From Verrucomicrobiota bacterium (GTDB lineage: Bacteria > Verrucomicrobiota > Kiritimatiellia > SS1-B-03-39 > UBA6053), in the NCBI GenBank assembly GCA_020831635.1, contig JAFIGC010000041.1, positions 1 to 38,766 on the forward strand: 38,766 bases of DNA, given 5' to 3'. Every line of letters begins with the position of its first letter. Within the stretch, counting starts at the first letter, position 1. A program made the translations under genes and the position numbers. Shown here in pieces: positions 7,497-16,722 of the stretch. The notes below the pieces were generated by a model. That model saw nothing but the letters and a program-made list of their open reading frames with translations. It made no database searches and was not told where the DNA came from.

Positions 7497-8650
7497 CGGC
7501 TGTCCTTGGCGGGCACGGCGGACTTGGGAACGGCACTGCCTCCGGCAATACGCAGGAGAATGCCGACCATGGCCAACATGAACACGAGGTTGGAACCACC
7601 ATGGCTGATGAAAGGCAGGGGCAGGCCTTTGGTGGGCATGCTCGCGGTCACCACGGCAATGTTCATCAATGCTTGCATGGTGATGCTCAGGGTGATGCCA
7701 TAAGCCACCAAACGATCAAAGGGATCCGTACAGCGCCATCCAATCGTCATGCCACTCACAAAAAAGCCCATGAACAATCCCAAAACCACCAGCGACCCCA
7801 GGGCGCCGGTTTCTTCGGCGATAATGGCCATGATGAAGTCGGTGTGGGCTTCGGGCAAGTAGGAGAATTTTTGCAAACTGCGTCCCACCCCCACGCCGGT
7901 GCCCCCGCCTTCCATGAAGGCATGAAGGGAGTTCATGAGCTGATAGGACTCGTTGCTTTGATATTTTTCCGGATGCAGGAAGGAAGTAATTCGGCTCAGG
8001 CGGATGGGGTCGTGCAACGCCAAAACGCCCAAGAACAAGCCGCCGGCGACCAATGTGCACAGCAAATAACTGAAGCGGGTTCCGGCAATAAACATGAGAA
8101 TCAGCCCAACGCCGCCGATCAAAGCCGTGGTCCCGAAATCCGGGCCAATCAGCACCAAAACGCAAATCGCAGCCAGTCCGAAAAACGGGTAGAGGAACCC
8201 GCGTAGGAATTCCCGGGTATGACGGCGGTGATGACTCAACCAACAGGACAGCCACAGCACCGCCGTGAGTTTCCCCAATTCGGAAGGCTGGAAGCTGATG
8301 GGTCCGAGGCTGAGCCAGCGATGGGCGCCATTGATATTCCGCCCCACCAGCCTCGCCATGATCAACAGAACGACGGTGGCAATGAAAATCCAGGGCAGCA
8401 GCGATTTCCACCAAGCGGCGGGCATGCGGGCGGTAAAAACCGCGGCCACACATCCGGCGGCCACGAACACACTTTGCCTGAGCGGATAATGAAACGGGTT
8501 GGCCTGCCCCATGCCAATGCTGATCAGCGCGAGGATGCCCAGCCCCACCAAAAACAACACACAGGCCACAAGGACGGTGGCGGCGGCCAGCGAGCGGATT
8601 TCTTCCGCGTCAACCGCCGCAAACCGATGCTCTTTGGCCTGTGTGTTCAT
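7484..8650 (-). CDS. ftsW: Peptidoglycan glycosyltransferase FtsW (SEDS family)
   Basis: A 388-residue polytopic inner-membrane protein with about ten hydrophobic segments. SEDS proteins polymerise lipid II with a partner class B PBP, here the FtsI encoded in the same cluster. Diagnostic segments include GRNINGAHRWLSLGP and FQPSELGK in the first half, GVGVGRSLQKFSYLPEAHTD with the FIMAIIAEETG loop, and the KGLPLPFISHGGSN signature near the C-terminus. Its place at the end of an mra/dcw cluster favours FtsW over RodA. The start lies 10 bp after the LysM gene stop. No further cell-wall gene follows; the downstream neighbours are convergent accessory genes. Confidence 0.95.
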   Translation of the reverse strand: MNTQAKEHRFAAVDAEEIRSLAAATVLVACVLFLVGLGILALISIGMGQANPFHYPLRQSVFVAAGCVAAVFTARMPAAWWKSLLPWIFIATVVLLIMARLVGRNINGAHRWLSLGPISFQPSELGKLTAVLWLSCWLSHHRRHTREFLRGFLYPFFGLAAICVLVLIGPDFGTTALIGGVGLILMFIAGTRFSYLLCTLVAGGLFLGVLALHDPIRLSRITSFLHPEKYQSNESYQLMNSLHAFMEGGGTGVGVGRSLQKFSYLPEAHTDFIMAIIAEETGALGSLVVLGLFMGFFVSGMTIGWRCTDPFDRLVAYGITLSITMQALMNIAVVTASMPTKGLPLPFISHGGSNLVFMLAMVGILLRIAGGSAVPKSAVPAKDSRHWL

Positions 8651-8660
8651 AGGGTATGGA

Positions 8661-9677
8661 TTACCAACTGGTGGGCGGAATGATCAACCGGTCCCCGGGG
8701 CGGACCTCGTCATTGGGTCCAAGGTTGTTGGCACGCCGAATTTGCTGCACATCAATCACAAAAGAATTCGCGATGGATTGCAGGGTGTCGCCTTCCTCCA
8801 CGACAATGGGGAAGCCACGGTCGTCGGCGACGGGTTCGTCTTCCACCTGCCTGGGCGCGGCATCATCGGGCAGACGGAGGTTTCCGTTCACCGGACGCGG
8901 TGTGGGCGTGGGACGCGGGGCATCGGGCCGCCGAATCGTCTCGGCTTCAGGCGTCGGGCGGGCGGTTTCCCGGGTGGATGTGGTCTCGGTACGAGGCGTC
9001 GCACGCGGGCGACTTTCGGTCCCGGCGGGCAATTTCAGGGTTTGCCCGACATTGATCCGGTCTCCGGTCAAATCGTTCACCTGCCGCAGTGCCGAAACGG
9101 TGGTGCCGTGCCGACGGGCAACCACGGTCAGGTTGTCTCCGGCCTGAACCACATAGGTGCCCTCTCCGGCCACGGCGGGCGCGGGGCGCGTGCTTTCGGT
9201 AGGCGCGCGCTCCGTTTCGGAGGGCGTGGATGCGCCGGTGGCGCCGGGCGGGATCAAAATGGTTTGTCCGGCGCGGACGGAATTGGGGTCCGAGATCCGG
9301 TTGTAATCGGCGAGCTGACGCCAAGAGATGCGGTGCCGCGCGGCAATGGCGGAGAGCGTTTCCCCGCGCTTGATGGTGTAAGGCGTGCCTTCACGGGGCT
9401 CGGGGGCTGGGCGAGGCGGCGGTTCGGTGACGGTCACGGGGGGAGACATGGTCCTTGTTGGTGATACGGCGGGCATGATGGGGTCATCGTCCAACACCGT
9501 GGTGCGCGGGGTGCGCGAGGGCGGCGGTTGGGGACGACTTTCCGCCTGGCGGGGGGGCATGGTTACCGTGGTGGGCGGCGAACCGAACTCACGTTCGGGG
9601 CGGGTGGCGCAACCGGCGACGATCAACGTACCGGCTACGAGGGTAAATGTCAGGAATTTGTTGTTGTTTGTTTTCAT
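8661..9677 (-). CDS. LysM-repeat lipoprotein in the division cluster
   Basis: A 338-residue exported lipoprotein. The N-terminus has a short positive region, a hydrophobic stretch and a lipobox ending in C23 (VAGC). The +2 residue is Ala, which in enterics would allow transport to the outer membrane. A Pro/Thr/Arg-rich linker (about 30-95) leads to three LysM domains at about 99-144, 175-217 and 290-335, with another Pro/Thr-rich linker between the second and third. LysM domains bind the GlcNAc backbone of peptidoglycan. No catalytic domain is visible, so it is probably a wall-binding division or envelope-tethering protein. The start overlaps the murD stop (ATGA, 9674-9677), so it is translated with the precursor genes, implying a role at the septum. 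Confidence 0.88.
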   Translation of the reverse strand: MKTNNNKFLTFTLVAGTLIVAGCATRPEREFGSPPTTVTMPPRQAESRPQPPPSRTPRTTVLDDDPIMPAVSPTRTMSPPVTVTEPPPRPAPEPREGTPYTIKRGETLSAIAARHRISWRQLADYNRISDPNSVRAGQTILIPPGATGASTPSETERAPTESTRPAPAVAGEGTYVVQAGDNLTVVARRHGTTVSALRQVNDLTGDRINVGQTLKLPAGTESRPRATPRTETTSTRETARPTPEAETIRRPDAPRPTPTPRPVNGNLRLPDDAAPRQVEDEPVADDRGFPIVVEEGDTLQSIANSFVIDVQQIRRANNLGPNDEVRPGDRLIIPPTSW

Positions 9678-10963
9678 ACGATCTCCTTTTCGGGCTTCAA
9701 AGCTTTTACATATTTCGAGGTGTGTTGTCTAATCAATGATTGAAAATGTTTTCCGCGTTCCGCATATCCGGAATATTGGTCAAAGCTTGCACATCCAGGC
9801 GAAAATAACAAGGTTTCAGTGCAAGAACGTTGCTGAAAAACATCGTCCATACATGCGGATAAATCAAGGAAAACGCCACAGGTAGCGGCAAAATCCCCCC
9901 ATGCGTCCGCCATTTCCGGTCCCGCGCTTCCAAATAAATGCAAATGCACGGTTTTTTCGCGCAAACAAGCTTTGAGCGGTTCCAGGCTTTCGCCCTTGGG
10001 AACGCCCCCCGCGATCAGGCGGACGGGGCCGGGCACGGACTTCAAGGCGGCAAGGGTGGCTGACAGGCAAGTGCTTTTGCTGTCGTCGATGATTCGTCCG
10101 GTTCCCGGGCCGCCCACCTCTTGCATCCGATGCGGCGGAAATTCAAACCGGTTCAGCACCTGCAAAATCAAGGATTCGGACAGTTGGAAGTCGGCGAGGC
10201 CCGTGAGCAATGCCGCCAAGTTCGCCCGCAGCGGCGGGGTGTCGAAAGCCGTGCCCGTCAAATCCGGCAAACAACGGACGTCGGGGACGCGTTTTCGGCC
10301 CGAACCGGGGACAGGCCCCGAAAAAGTTTCGGAAATCACGGCGAGATCCCCGGCGGTTTGTGCCCGGAACATGCGGGCCTTGGCCTTGGCATACGCCTCC
10401 ATACTGTGGTGGCGGTCCAGGTGGTTGGGGAACAGATTCAACAGGATCCCGATGTCCGGGCGGAAATCTTCATTCAATTCGGTTTGAAAGGAACTGAGCT
10501 CGATCACATGCACGTCCGCCGCCGGTTGGGTGAGCGCCACTTCACTCACGGGCACGCCGATGTTCCCGGACAGGGTGACGCTTTTGCCCTCGGCCCGAAG
10601 CAGTTCCGCGGCCAGCATGGCCATGGTGGTTTTGCCCAAGGAACCGGTGATCGCCACCACCCGTCCCGACAGCCCGGCCGCGCCCAAGGCAAATTCGGGG
10701 ATGAGCGGGATCTCTCGCGCGCGAAGCGCCTCCAGCCAGAGATGATCCAGGGCGAAGCCGGGACTGACCACCACTTGGGAGGGGATGCCGTCCGGCAAAC
10801 CTTGTTGAAAGGAAAACCCCGCATCCGCAAAAGCTTCGCGCACCGCGGGGGGTGGAACTTTTTCCGCGCAGACACAGCCGCCCCCCAGATCTTGCCGACG
10901 CAAGAGTCTTGCGGCGGCGAGTCCGCTGCTTCCGGTTCCGAGTATGCAAGGTCTGGAATTCAT
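9674..10963 (-). CDS. murD: UDP-N-acetylmuramoyl-L-alanine--D-glutamate ligase MurD (variant P-loop)
   Basis: A 429-residue cytoplasmic ligase adding D-Glu to UDP-MurNAc-L-Ala. It has a Rossmann-like N-terminal domain (ILGTGSSG), a central ATPase domain, and a C-terminal domain with FSPGCASFDQYSGYAERGKHF-like terminal sequence. ELSSFQTE and NHLDRH match the family. Two conserved spots differ. The P-loop reads G107-S-L-G-K-T-T instead of the usual G-(T/S)-N-G-K-(S/T)-T, with Leu at 109. The adenine-binding segment reads D293-D-S-K-S-T-C299, where most MurDs have NDSKATN. The lysine and threonines are kept, so activity is likely. It starts one base after the mraY stop and overlaps the LysM gene. 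Identity rests on position and C-terminal signature. Confidence 0.92.
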   Translation of the reverse strand: MNSRPCILGTGSSGLAAARLLRRQDLGGGCVCAEKVPPPAVREAFADAGFSFQQGLPDGIPSQVVVSPGFALDHLWLEALRAREIPLIPEFALGAAGLSGRVVAITGSLGKTTMAMLAAELLRAEGKSVTLSGNIGVPVSEVALTQPAADVHVIELSSFQTELNEDFRPDIGILLNLFPNHLDRHHSMEAYAKAKARMFRAQTAGDLAVISETFSGPVPGSGRKRVPDVRCLPDLTGTAFDTPPLRANLAALLTGLADFQLSESLILQVLNRFEFPPHRMQEVGGPGTGRIIDDSKSTCLSATLAALKSVPGPVRLIAGGVPKGESLEPLKACLREKTVHLHLFGSAGPEMADAWGDFAATCGVFLDLSACMDDVFQQRSCTETLLFSPGCASFDQYSGYAERGKHFQSLIRQHTSKYVKALKPEKEIV

Positions 10964-10964
10964 T

Positions 10965-12119
10965 TTATCGAATCTTCAAAGTGGCGATCCCCAGAATGGC
11001 GAAAATGATGGCCAGCACCCAAAAGCGAATGGTGACCAGCGTCTCCACCACTTCCACGTCCCGGCCTTCGCGTTCGGCGGCGTCTTTGGCCTCCATCTCA
11101 AAATGATGATGAATGGGCGCACATCGAAAAATCCGTTTCCCCGTCAATTTGAACGAAGCCACCTGCAACACCACGCTCAGCGCCTCCATGACGAAAATGC
11201 CGCCCACGAAAATCAACGTGATTTCCTGTTTGATGAGAATCGCGGCCGTGGCAATCCCGCCTCCCAAGGCCAAGCTGCCGGTATCCCCCATGAAAACGCG
11301 GGCGGGATGACAATTGAACCATAGAAACCCGAGACCACTCCCCAACAAACAGCCGAAAAACACCGCCAGTTCCTCGGACCCGGCAATATAGGGCACCTGC
11401 AAATGTTCGGCGAAAACCACGTGCCCGGCCACATAACTCATGGCCAAATACGCCACCGCCACGGCATTGCTGCAGCCAATGGCCAGGCCATCCAGGCCAT
11501 CGGTGAGATTGACGGCATTGCTGGAGCCCAGAATCACCAAAGTCATAAAGATCACGGTCACAAGGAGTCCCATTTGGGGGATGACCGGATCTTTGAGAAA
11601 AGGCAGCATCAACTGACGGCTGCGTTCCTGGGTTTCGGGAAGCGTATCCATCAAATAAAACAGCACCACCACCCAACCAAATTGCCCAACCAATTTAAGC
11701 CTTCCCGAAAGTCCGGCGGTATTTTTTTTACTGACCTTCATATAATCGTCGAGGAACCCGATCCCGCCCATCCACAGCATGGCGGCCATGGCCAAATACG
11801 CAAAGGGATTGCCCGGACGACACCACAGGGCCACGGACACGACAAGCGTCCCCAGAATCAACAGCCCGCCCATGGTGGGGGTGCCCGCTTTCTTGCGTTG
11901 CATTTTCAGGACCTCGTCATCGCGAACGGGCTGCCCGATTTTCATCTCCAATAATTTCCGGATCGCCCAAGGTCCCAAAATGAGACTCAGGAGAAACCCC
12001 GTGGCGGCGCCGGCCATGGCCCGGAAAGTCACGTAGGCCAGCAGACGCAAAGGGCTGAGGGCCTCGCGCCACGCGGGGTCCTGCAAATCACGCCACCACT
12101 CATAAATCCAATACATCAT
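10965..12119 (-). CDS. mraY: Phospho-N-acetylmuramoyl-pentapeptide-transferase MraY
   Basis: A 384-residue polytopic membrane enzyme that moves phospho-MurNAc-pentapeptide to undecaprenyl phosphate, making lipid I. Conserved segments are KAGTPTMGG (about 77-85), the catalytic Asp pair in GFLDDYMK (D124-D125), NLTDGLDGL, MGDTGSLALGG and the PIHHHFE loop near the C-terminus. Length is slightly above the common 360 residues. A second Met directly follows the first. The first ATG (12119) overlaps the murF stop by ATGA and is chosen for coupling. The stop is one base before the murD start. Confidence 0.96.
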   Translation of the reverse strand: MMYWIYEWWRDLQDPAWREALSPLRLLAYVTFRAMAGAATGFLLSLILGPWAIRKLLEMKIGQPVRDDEVLKMQRKKAGTPTMGGLLILGTLVVSVALWCRPGNPFAYLAMAAMLWMGGIGFLDDYMKVSKKNTAGLSGRLKLVGQFGWVVVLFYLMDTLPETQERSRQLMLPFLKDPVIPQMGLLVTVIFMTLVILGSSNAVNLTDGLDGLAIGCSNAVAVAYLAMSYVAGHVVFAEHLQVPYIAGSEELAVFFGCLLGSGLGFLWFNCHPARVFMGDTGSLALGGGIATAAILIKQEITLIFVGGIFVMEALSVVLQVASFKLTGKRIFRCAPIHHHFEMEAKDAAEREGRDVEVVETLVTIRFWVLAIIFAILGIATLKIR

Positions 12120-13492
12120 GTTCCGGGTCTCTCTTCCTGGGGTTCCGAATTCAAAAGGGGAATCAATCGTTCAAGTTTGTCGGCGCGGGAGGCTTTGAGG
12201 AGGATGCCGGAGCCGGGTCCGGCCAATTCGTGCAGGAGTTTGGCGGCATCTTCCAGGGTTTCAGCCAGATATTTGGGTGTCAGGGTCGCGCCCTCGGCAA
12301 TCCATTGGGCCTTTTTTCCCACGCAAATCAGGCCGTGAAAGTGAAATTCAGATATAAATCCGCCGAGATCCCGATGGGCGCGCTCCTCTCCGCCCCCCAG
12401 TTCCGCCATACTGCCCAGGACCATCCATTTCTCCACGGGTCGTTCCAAGGAAGCAAAGGTTTTCACGGCGCTGCGCATGCTCAGGGGATTGGCGTTGTAG
12501 GCGTCATTGATCACGGTCCAATGCCCGGCCTTGACGGTCTCCCACCGCATCGGCGCCGGGGCAAACCGTCCGACACCCTCGCAAATCTCCTGCGGCGTCA
12601 GCCCGAATTCACGGGCCACCACCACGGCCAAAAGCAGGTTGCGCATCATATGACTCCCCGGAAGGGGCATGGGGACTTCAAAGGACAGCCCATGACGATT
12701 GTCTTCCACATGCAAATACTGTCCGGTCGCATCCGAGGGACGTCCGGTGTAATCCGTCGCTTCCCGCAAAGAGCAACGGACCACCCGACCGTGCGCGTGT
12801 TCCAGCAAACAAGCCTGCCACGGATTGTCAATATCCACCACCGCCAGCCCCTCCGGCGGCAACCCGGCCAACAAGGAGGCTTTCTCGCGGGCAATGCCCG
12901 CCACGTCATCAAATGCTTCCAAATGCGCCTCGCCAATGGAGGTCACCAAACCACAAATGGGATTCAGGACGCCGGTGAGGGTTGCGATTTCACCGGGATG
13001 GTTCATCCCCAATTCAAAGACTCCGAAATCATCCGTGGGCAACATGCCGAGCATGCTCAGCGGCAACCCGATGTGATTGTTCCAGTTCCCCCGGGTTTTG
13101 CAGGTATCCCCCCGGCATGAGAGAATTTCGGCGATCAGATCCTTGACGGTGGTTTTTCCGGCGCTGCCGGTAACACCCACAATCAGTCCGCCCAAGGTTT
13201 GCCGATACCCTTTGGCCATTTCCATCAGGGCCAGATGCGGGTCGGGCACTTCCAAACATGGCAAGGCCGGATGCGCCCGGCCTTGACTACACAATGCGGC
13301 CACCGCCCCGGCGTTCGAGGCCTCTTCGAGAAAATCGTGGCCATCGAACCGGTCCCCCGGCAAGGCCACGTAGAGGGCGCCATCCACCAAGGCACGCGTG
13401 TCGTGTACCACGGCTTTGATGTCCGCGTCCGGTCGTCGCGTCCACTGTCCACGGGTCCAGGCTTGCAAATGTTCAGGGGCAAAGCGCGTCAT
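12116..13492 (-). CDS. murF: UDP-N-acetylmuramoyl-tripeptide--D-alanyl-D-alanine ligase MurF
   Basis: A 458-residue cytoplasmic ligase adding D-Ala-D-Ala to the UDP-MurNAc-tripeptide. Visible are the N-terminal Mur substrate domain (DTRALVDGALYVALPGDRFDGHDF), a P-loop TGSAGKTT (108-115), GNWNNHIGLPLSML and FELGMNHPGEI (ATP/metal binding), and INDAYNANPLSMRSAV, which is diagnostic for MurF. The in-frame upstream extension is low-complexity and overlaps murE, so the ATG at 13492 is chosen. That leaves one base between it and the murE stop. Length matches the family. Confidence 0.96.
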   Translation of the reverse strand: MTRFAPEHLQAWTRGQWTRRPDADIKAVVHDTRALVDGALYVALPGDRFDGHDFLEEASNAGAVAALCSQGRAHPALPCLEVPDPHLALMEMAKGYRQTLGGLIVGVTGSAGKTTVKDLIAEILSCRGDTCKTRGNWNNHIGLPLSMLGMLPTDDFGVFELGMNHPGEIATLTGVLNPICGLVTSIGEAHLEAFDDVAGIAREKASLLAGLPPEGLAVVDIDNPWQACLLEHAHGRVVRCSLREATDYTGRPSDATGQYLHVEDNRHGLSFEVPMPLPGSHMMRNLLLAVVVAREFGLTPQEICEGVGRFAPAPMRWETVKAGHWTVINDAYNANPLSMRSAVKTFASLERPVEKWMVLGSMAELGGGEERAHRDLGGFISEFHFHGLICVGKKAQWIAEGATLTPKYLAETLEDAAKLLHELAGPGSGILLKASRADKLERLIPLLNSEPQEERPGT

Positions 13493-13493
13493 C

Positions 13494-14996
13494 TCAGGTG
13501 GGCCCTCCCGCGGGACACAAATCACGTCGGCGCAAACATTTCCGGGCAACCTCGCGGTCGTCGAAGGGCACCTTCGAGTTGGCGAATTCCTGGGTGGCTT
13601 CGTGTCCTTTTCCGGCAATGAGCAACAAATCGTCGGGACCCAACATGTCCACGCCCCTGCGGATGGCGGCGGCGCGGTCGGGAATCACCTCCAGCATGGT
13701 TTTGGACGGGATTCCGGCGAGCATGTCCGTGAAAATCCGGTGGGAATCTTCCGTGCGCGGATTGTCCTGGGTCAAAATCAAAAAATCCCCGTGGGCGGCG
13801 GCATGGGCGGCCATGGGGGCGCGCTTGCCCCGATCCCGGTCTCCACCACAACCGAATACCACGATCAACCGACCTTTGGTCAGCGGGCGCAGGGTTGTCA
13901 GAATATTCCCCAAGGCGTCCGGGGTGTGCGCATAATCAACAACCACACGTCCCAAAGTGGATGGGATGCTTTCCAAACGCCCCGGCGCCGCCTTCAGTCC
14001 GGGCACCAGCGGCAAGATCGACGACAGGGGAATCCCTCTCGCGGCCACCACGGCAATGGCTTGCAGCGCGTTCCTGACGTTATGGTGACCGGGAATGTTC
14101 AGGATCAGCTCCCCTGCCCCCCAGGGCGTGATCAATTGGGCCCGGGTGCCATCCCGATTGCAGTGGAGCGCTTCCGCGCGAATCGCGCAATCGGCATTCA
14201 GTCCGCACGCCCACACCGATTCTCCATACGTTTTTGACAGACGGCGGGACCAAAGGTCCTCGCCGACGATACGCGTTTTCACGGAAGGAAAGGCAAACAA
14301 TCGCGCTTTGGCACGGAAGTAGGATTCCATGTCCAAGTGATAGTCCAGGTGGTCTTGGCTCAGGTTGGTAAAGACCGCCGTGTCCACTTCCAAGCCTTCC
14401 ACCCGCCGTTGGTCCAGGGCGTGGGAAGAAATTTCCATCACACATTCGGTGCAGTCCGCGTCCCGCATGGCCCGCAGCAAGCCGTGTAGTTCCGGAGCCC
14501 CGGGGGTGGTGCGGCGGGCGGGAATTTCCCGGGAACCAAAGGCGTACGACACCGTCCCCAACATGCCGCAGCGGAGACCCAGCCCCTCCAACAATTGGCG
14601 AACAAACGCGGCCACGGTGGTTTTTCCGTTGGTGCCGGTGACGCCCACCAAGTTCAATTCGGCGGCGGGATTGCCATGAAAGGCGCAGGCCAGACGTGCC
14701 AAGGCGGCCCGGGAATCGGGAACCACCACGTGGGGCGCCTTCATGGGATGTCCGGGCGCTTTTTCCACCACCAATCCGGTGGCCCCGCGCCGCACGGCCT
14801 CGTCCAAATAGGCATGCCCGTCCATGTGCGTGCCTTGCACGGCATGGAAAATCACCCCCGGGCGCACTTGGCGGGAATCGGGCGTCACCCCATGCAATTG
14901 CTCCGGCCATTGGGCGGGCAAACGTTCTCCCGATGCCAATCCCAGTGCCGTCCGCCAAACTTCGGGCGCCAGAAACACGCCTTCATGTGCGTTCAT
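13494..14996 (-). CDS. murE: UDP-MurNAc-L-Ala-D-Glu ligase MurE, mDAP-adding type
   Basis: A 500-residue cytoplasmic ligase for the third stem-peptide residue. The N-terminal domain has VTPDSRQVRPGVIFHAVQG. The P-loop GTNGKTT is at 121-127, and the central part includes EISSHALDQRR and FTNLSQDHLDYH. In the C-terminal domain D411-N-P-R414 is the recognised meso-diaminopimelate specificity motif, followed later by the KGHE segment. The cell wall should therefore be of the mDAP (A1-gamma) type. The ATG at 14996 is chosen because the extra 14 in-frame residues upstream lie inside ftsI. One base separates the start from the ftsI stop codon. Confidence 0.96.
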   Translation of the reverse strand: MNAHEGVFLAPEVWRTALGLASGERLPAQWPEQLHGVTPDSRQVRPGVIFHAVQGTHMDGHAYLDEAVRRGATGLVVEKAPGHPMKAPHVVVPDSRAALARLACAFHGNPAAELNLVGVTGTNGKTTVAAFVRQLLEGLGLRCGMLGTVSYAFGSREIPARRTTPGAPELHGLLRAMRDADCTECVMEISSHALDQRRVEGLEVDTAVFTNLSQDHLDYHLDMESYFRAKARLFAFPSVKTRIVGEDLWSRRLSKTYGESVWACGLNADCAIRAEALHCNRDGTRAQLITPWGAGELILNIPGHHNVRNALQAIAVVAARGIPLSSILPLVPGLKAAPGRLESIPSTLGRVVVDYAHTPDALGNILTTLRPLTKGRLIVVFGCGGDRDRGKRAPMAAHAAAHGDFLILTQDNPRTEDSHRIFTDMLAGIPSKTMLEVIPDRAAAIRRGVDMLGPDDLLLIAGKGHEATQEFANSKVPFDDREVARKCLRRRDLCPAGGPT

Positions 14997-14997
14997 G

Positions 14998-16722
14998 TTA
15001 AAAACCCTCCGGAGGAATGCCGTAGTACCCAATGGCATATTCGGCGATTTCTTTGAACACGGGCGCGGCCACGGAGCCCCCGGTCCGCAGTTCGCCCTGC
15101 GGTTCGTCGATGCTCACCAGAATGGTTACGACCGGATTTTGCGCGGGCAAAAAGCCGACGAAGCTGGCGACGTTGAGTTTTTCCGCATACCCGCCGCCCG
15201 GCAAAACCTTTTGGGCGGTACCGGTTTTTCCGGCGATTTCAAATCCTTCGATCGCGGCACGTCGTCCCGTCCCGCCCGGACGGGTCACCCCCGCGAGCAT
15301 TCGTCGCATTTCCCGCGCGACTTCAGGACGGACCACGGGCGGACCCGCTTCCTCGGGATGGCGTTTGAACAACAAATCCCCGGAAGGCGAACGCACTTCC
15401 CGCACCACGTAGGGGCGCATCAACACCCCATCGTTGGCAATGGCGTTCATGGCCGCCGCCATCTGCACGGCGGTCACGTTCACGGCATGGCCAATGGACA
15501 TGCGGCTGTGGGTCAGGCTGTCCCAATTGCGGGGATCGTGCATGATGCCGGATTCCTCGCCCGGCAAATCGATGCCCGTCCGTTGACCAAATCCAAACTT
15601 GCGCAAATAGTCATGCATCATTTCCGGTGCCATGCGCAGGGCGATTTTCGCGGTGCCAATGTTGCTGGATTTGTGCAGAACTTCCTCGGCGGTGAGGCGG
15701 GCATAGGGATGATAATCCCGCAAAGGCCGATTGCGGTGAATCCAAACCCCGTATTCACAATCGATGATTTCCGTGGGCTCCACCAGTCCTTCATTCAGGG
15801 CGGCGGCAAACACCAAGCCCTTGAAAATGGACCCCGGCTCATAACTGCCGGTGACGTTGCGATTGCGCATGTGCTCGCTGGGGGTGCGGTTGAACGCATT
15901 GGGGTCGTAGTCCGGGCGGCTGGCCATGGCCAGGATTTCGCCGGTTTTCACGTCCATCACCAAGGCCCAGCCCCCGGCGGCATTGTATTGTTTCAAAGCT
16001 TTCTCCAAGGCCTCCTCCACGCCGTGTTGGAGAAACAAATCAACGGTCAACGTCACGTCGGCGCCATCGGTCGGATCGATTTGCAAAGAACGGCGGCTGG
16101 CCATTTCACGCCTGCGGCCATCCTTTTCACTCACGCGAATCCCCCCACGGCTTTGCAGAAACCGGTGCATGGTTTGTTCCACGCCCGCGGAGCCCACGTC
16201 CTCGCGATTCACAAATCCCACCACGTGACTGAGCAGATTCCCATGGGGATAGCTGCGGGTATTGATGGTTTCCAACACCACGCCGTTTCTCAAGGAATGC
16301 TCCCGCAGGTACGCATCCAACTCCTCGGCCCGATATTCCTCGACGAAACGCTCCAAATAAGCGAAGCGGCGATTGGTTTCTTGAAGCCGGGCCCCGATCA
16401 TCGCGGGTTCGACATGCAAAAACCGCGACAGGGCCGCATGGACCAACTGCGGATTATTATGCGCATGAATGAAACTGGGATCCACGCCCACATGCTTTCG
16501 CGATTCGTCCAAAGCCAGCAATCTGCCATTGCGATCCCGCACGGAACCGCGGGACGCTTTCAAATCTTCCCGATGGATCACGCGGCGCTGATAAGTCAGT
16601 CGCAGCTCGGTGTGATCTCCGAGCTGCAAATGTACCACCCGCGCGGCGAGTCCGCCGAACAACGTTAAAAAGAACAGACCGGTCAATCCGGCCCGCAAGC
16701 GCAGACCACTGATTTTTTTCAC
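14998..16722 (-). CDS. ftsI: Class B penicillin-binding protein FtsI (PBP3), septal transpeptidase
   Basis: A 574-residue single-pass inner-membrane protein that cross-links peptidoglycan at the septum with FtsW. It has a short basic N-terminus, one membrane segment at about 12-29, a PBP dimer domain starting with RGSVRDRNGRLLA, and a transpeptidase domain. The active-site motifs are S298-I-F-K301 (SxxK), S352-S-N354 (SxN) and K499-T-G501 (KTG). No PASTA domains follow. The start overlaps the end of the FtsL-like gene by ATGA (16719-16722), coupling these two divisome subunits. Confidence 0.96.
   Translation of the reverse strand: MKKISGLRLRAGLTGLFFLTLFGGLAARVVHLQLGDHTELRLTYQRRVIHREDLKASRGSVRDRNGRLLALDESRKHVGVDPSFIHAHNNPQLVHAALSRFLHVEPAMIGARLQETNRRFAYLERFVEEYRAEELDAYLREHSLRNGVVLETINTRSYPHGNLLSHVVGFVNREDVGSAGVEQTMHRFLQSRGGIRVSEKDGRRREMASRRSLQIDPTDGADVTLTVDLFLQHGVEEALEKALKQYNAAGGWALVMDVKTGEILAMASRPDYDPNAFNRTPSEHMRNRNVTGSYEPGSIFKGLVFAAALNEGLVEPTEIIDCEYGVWIHRNRPLRDYHPYARLTAEEVLHKSSNIGTAKIALRMAPEMMHDYLRKFGFGQRTGIDLPGEESGIMHDPRNWDSLTHSRMSIGHAVNVTAVQMAAAMNAIANDGVLMRPYVVREVRSPSGDLLFKRHPEEAGPPVVRPEVAREMRRMLAGVTRPGGTGRRAAIEGFEIAGKTGTAQKVLPGGGYAEKLNVASFVGFLPAQNPVVTILVSIDEPQGELRTGGSVAAPVFKEIAEYAIGYYGIPPEGF

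Noticed and set aside
14824-16668. 614-codon plus-strand frame opposite ftsI
   Set aside because: His/Gly/Gln-rich shadow; ftsI on the other strand carries all three PBP motifs.
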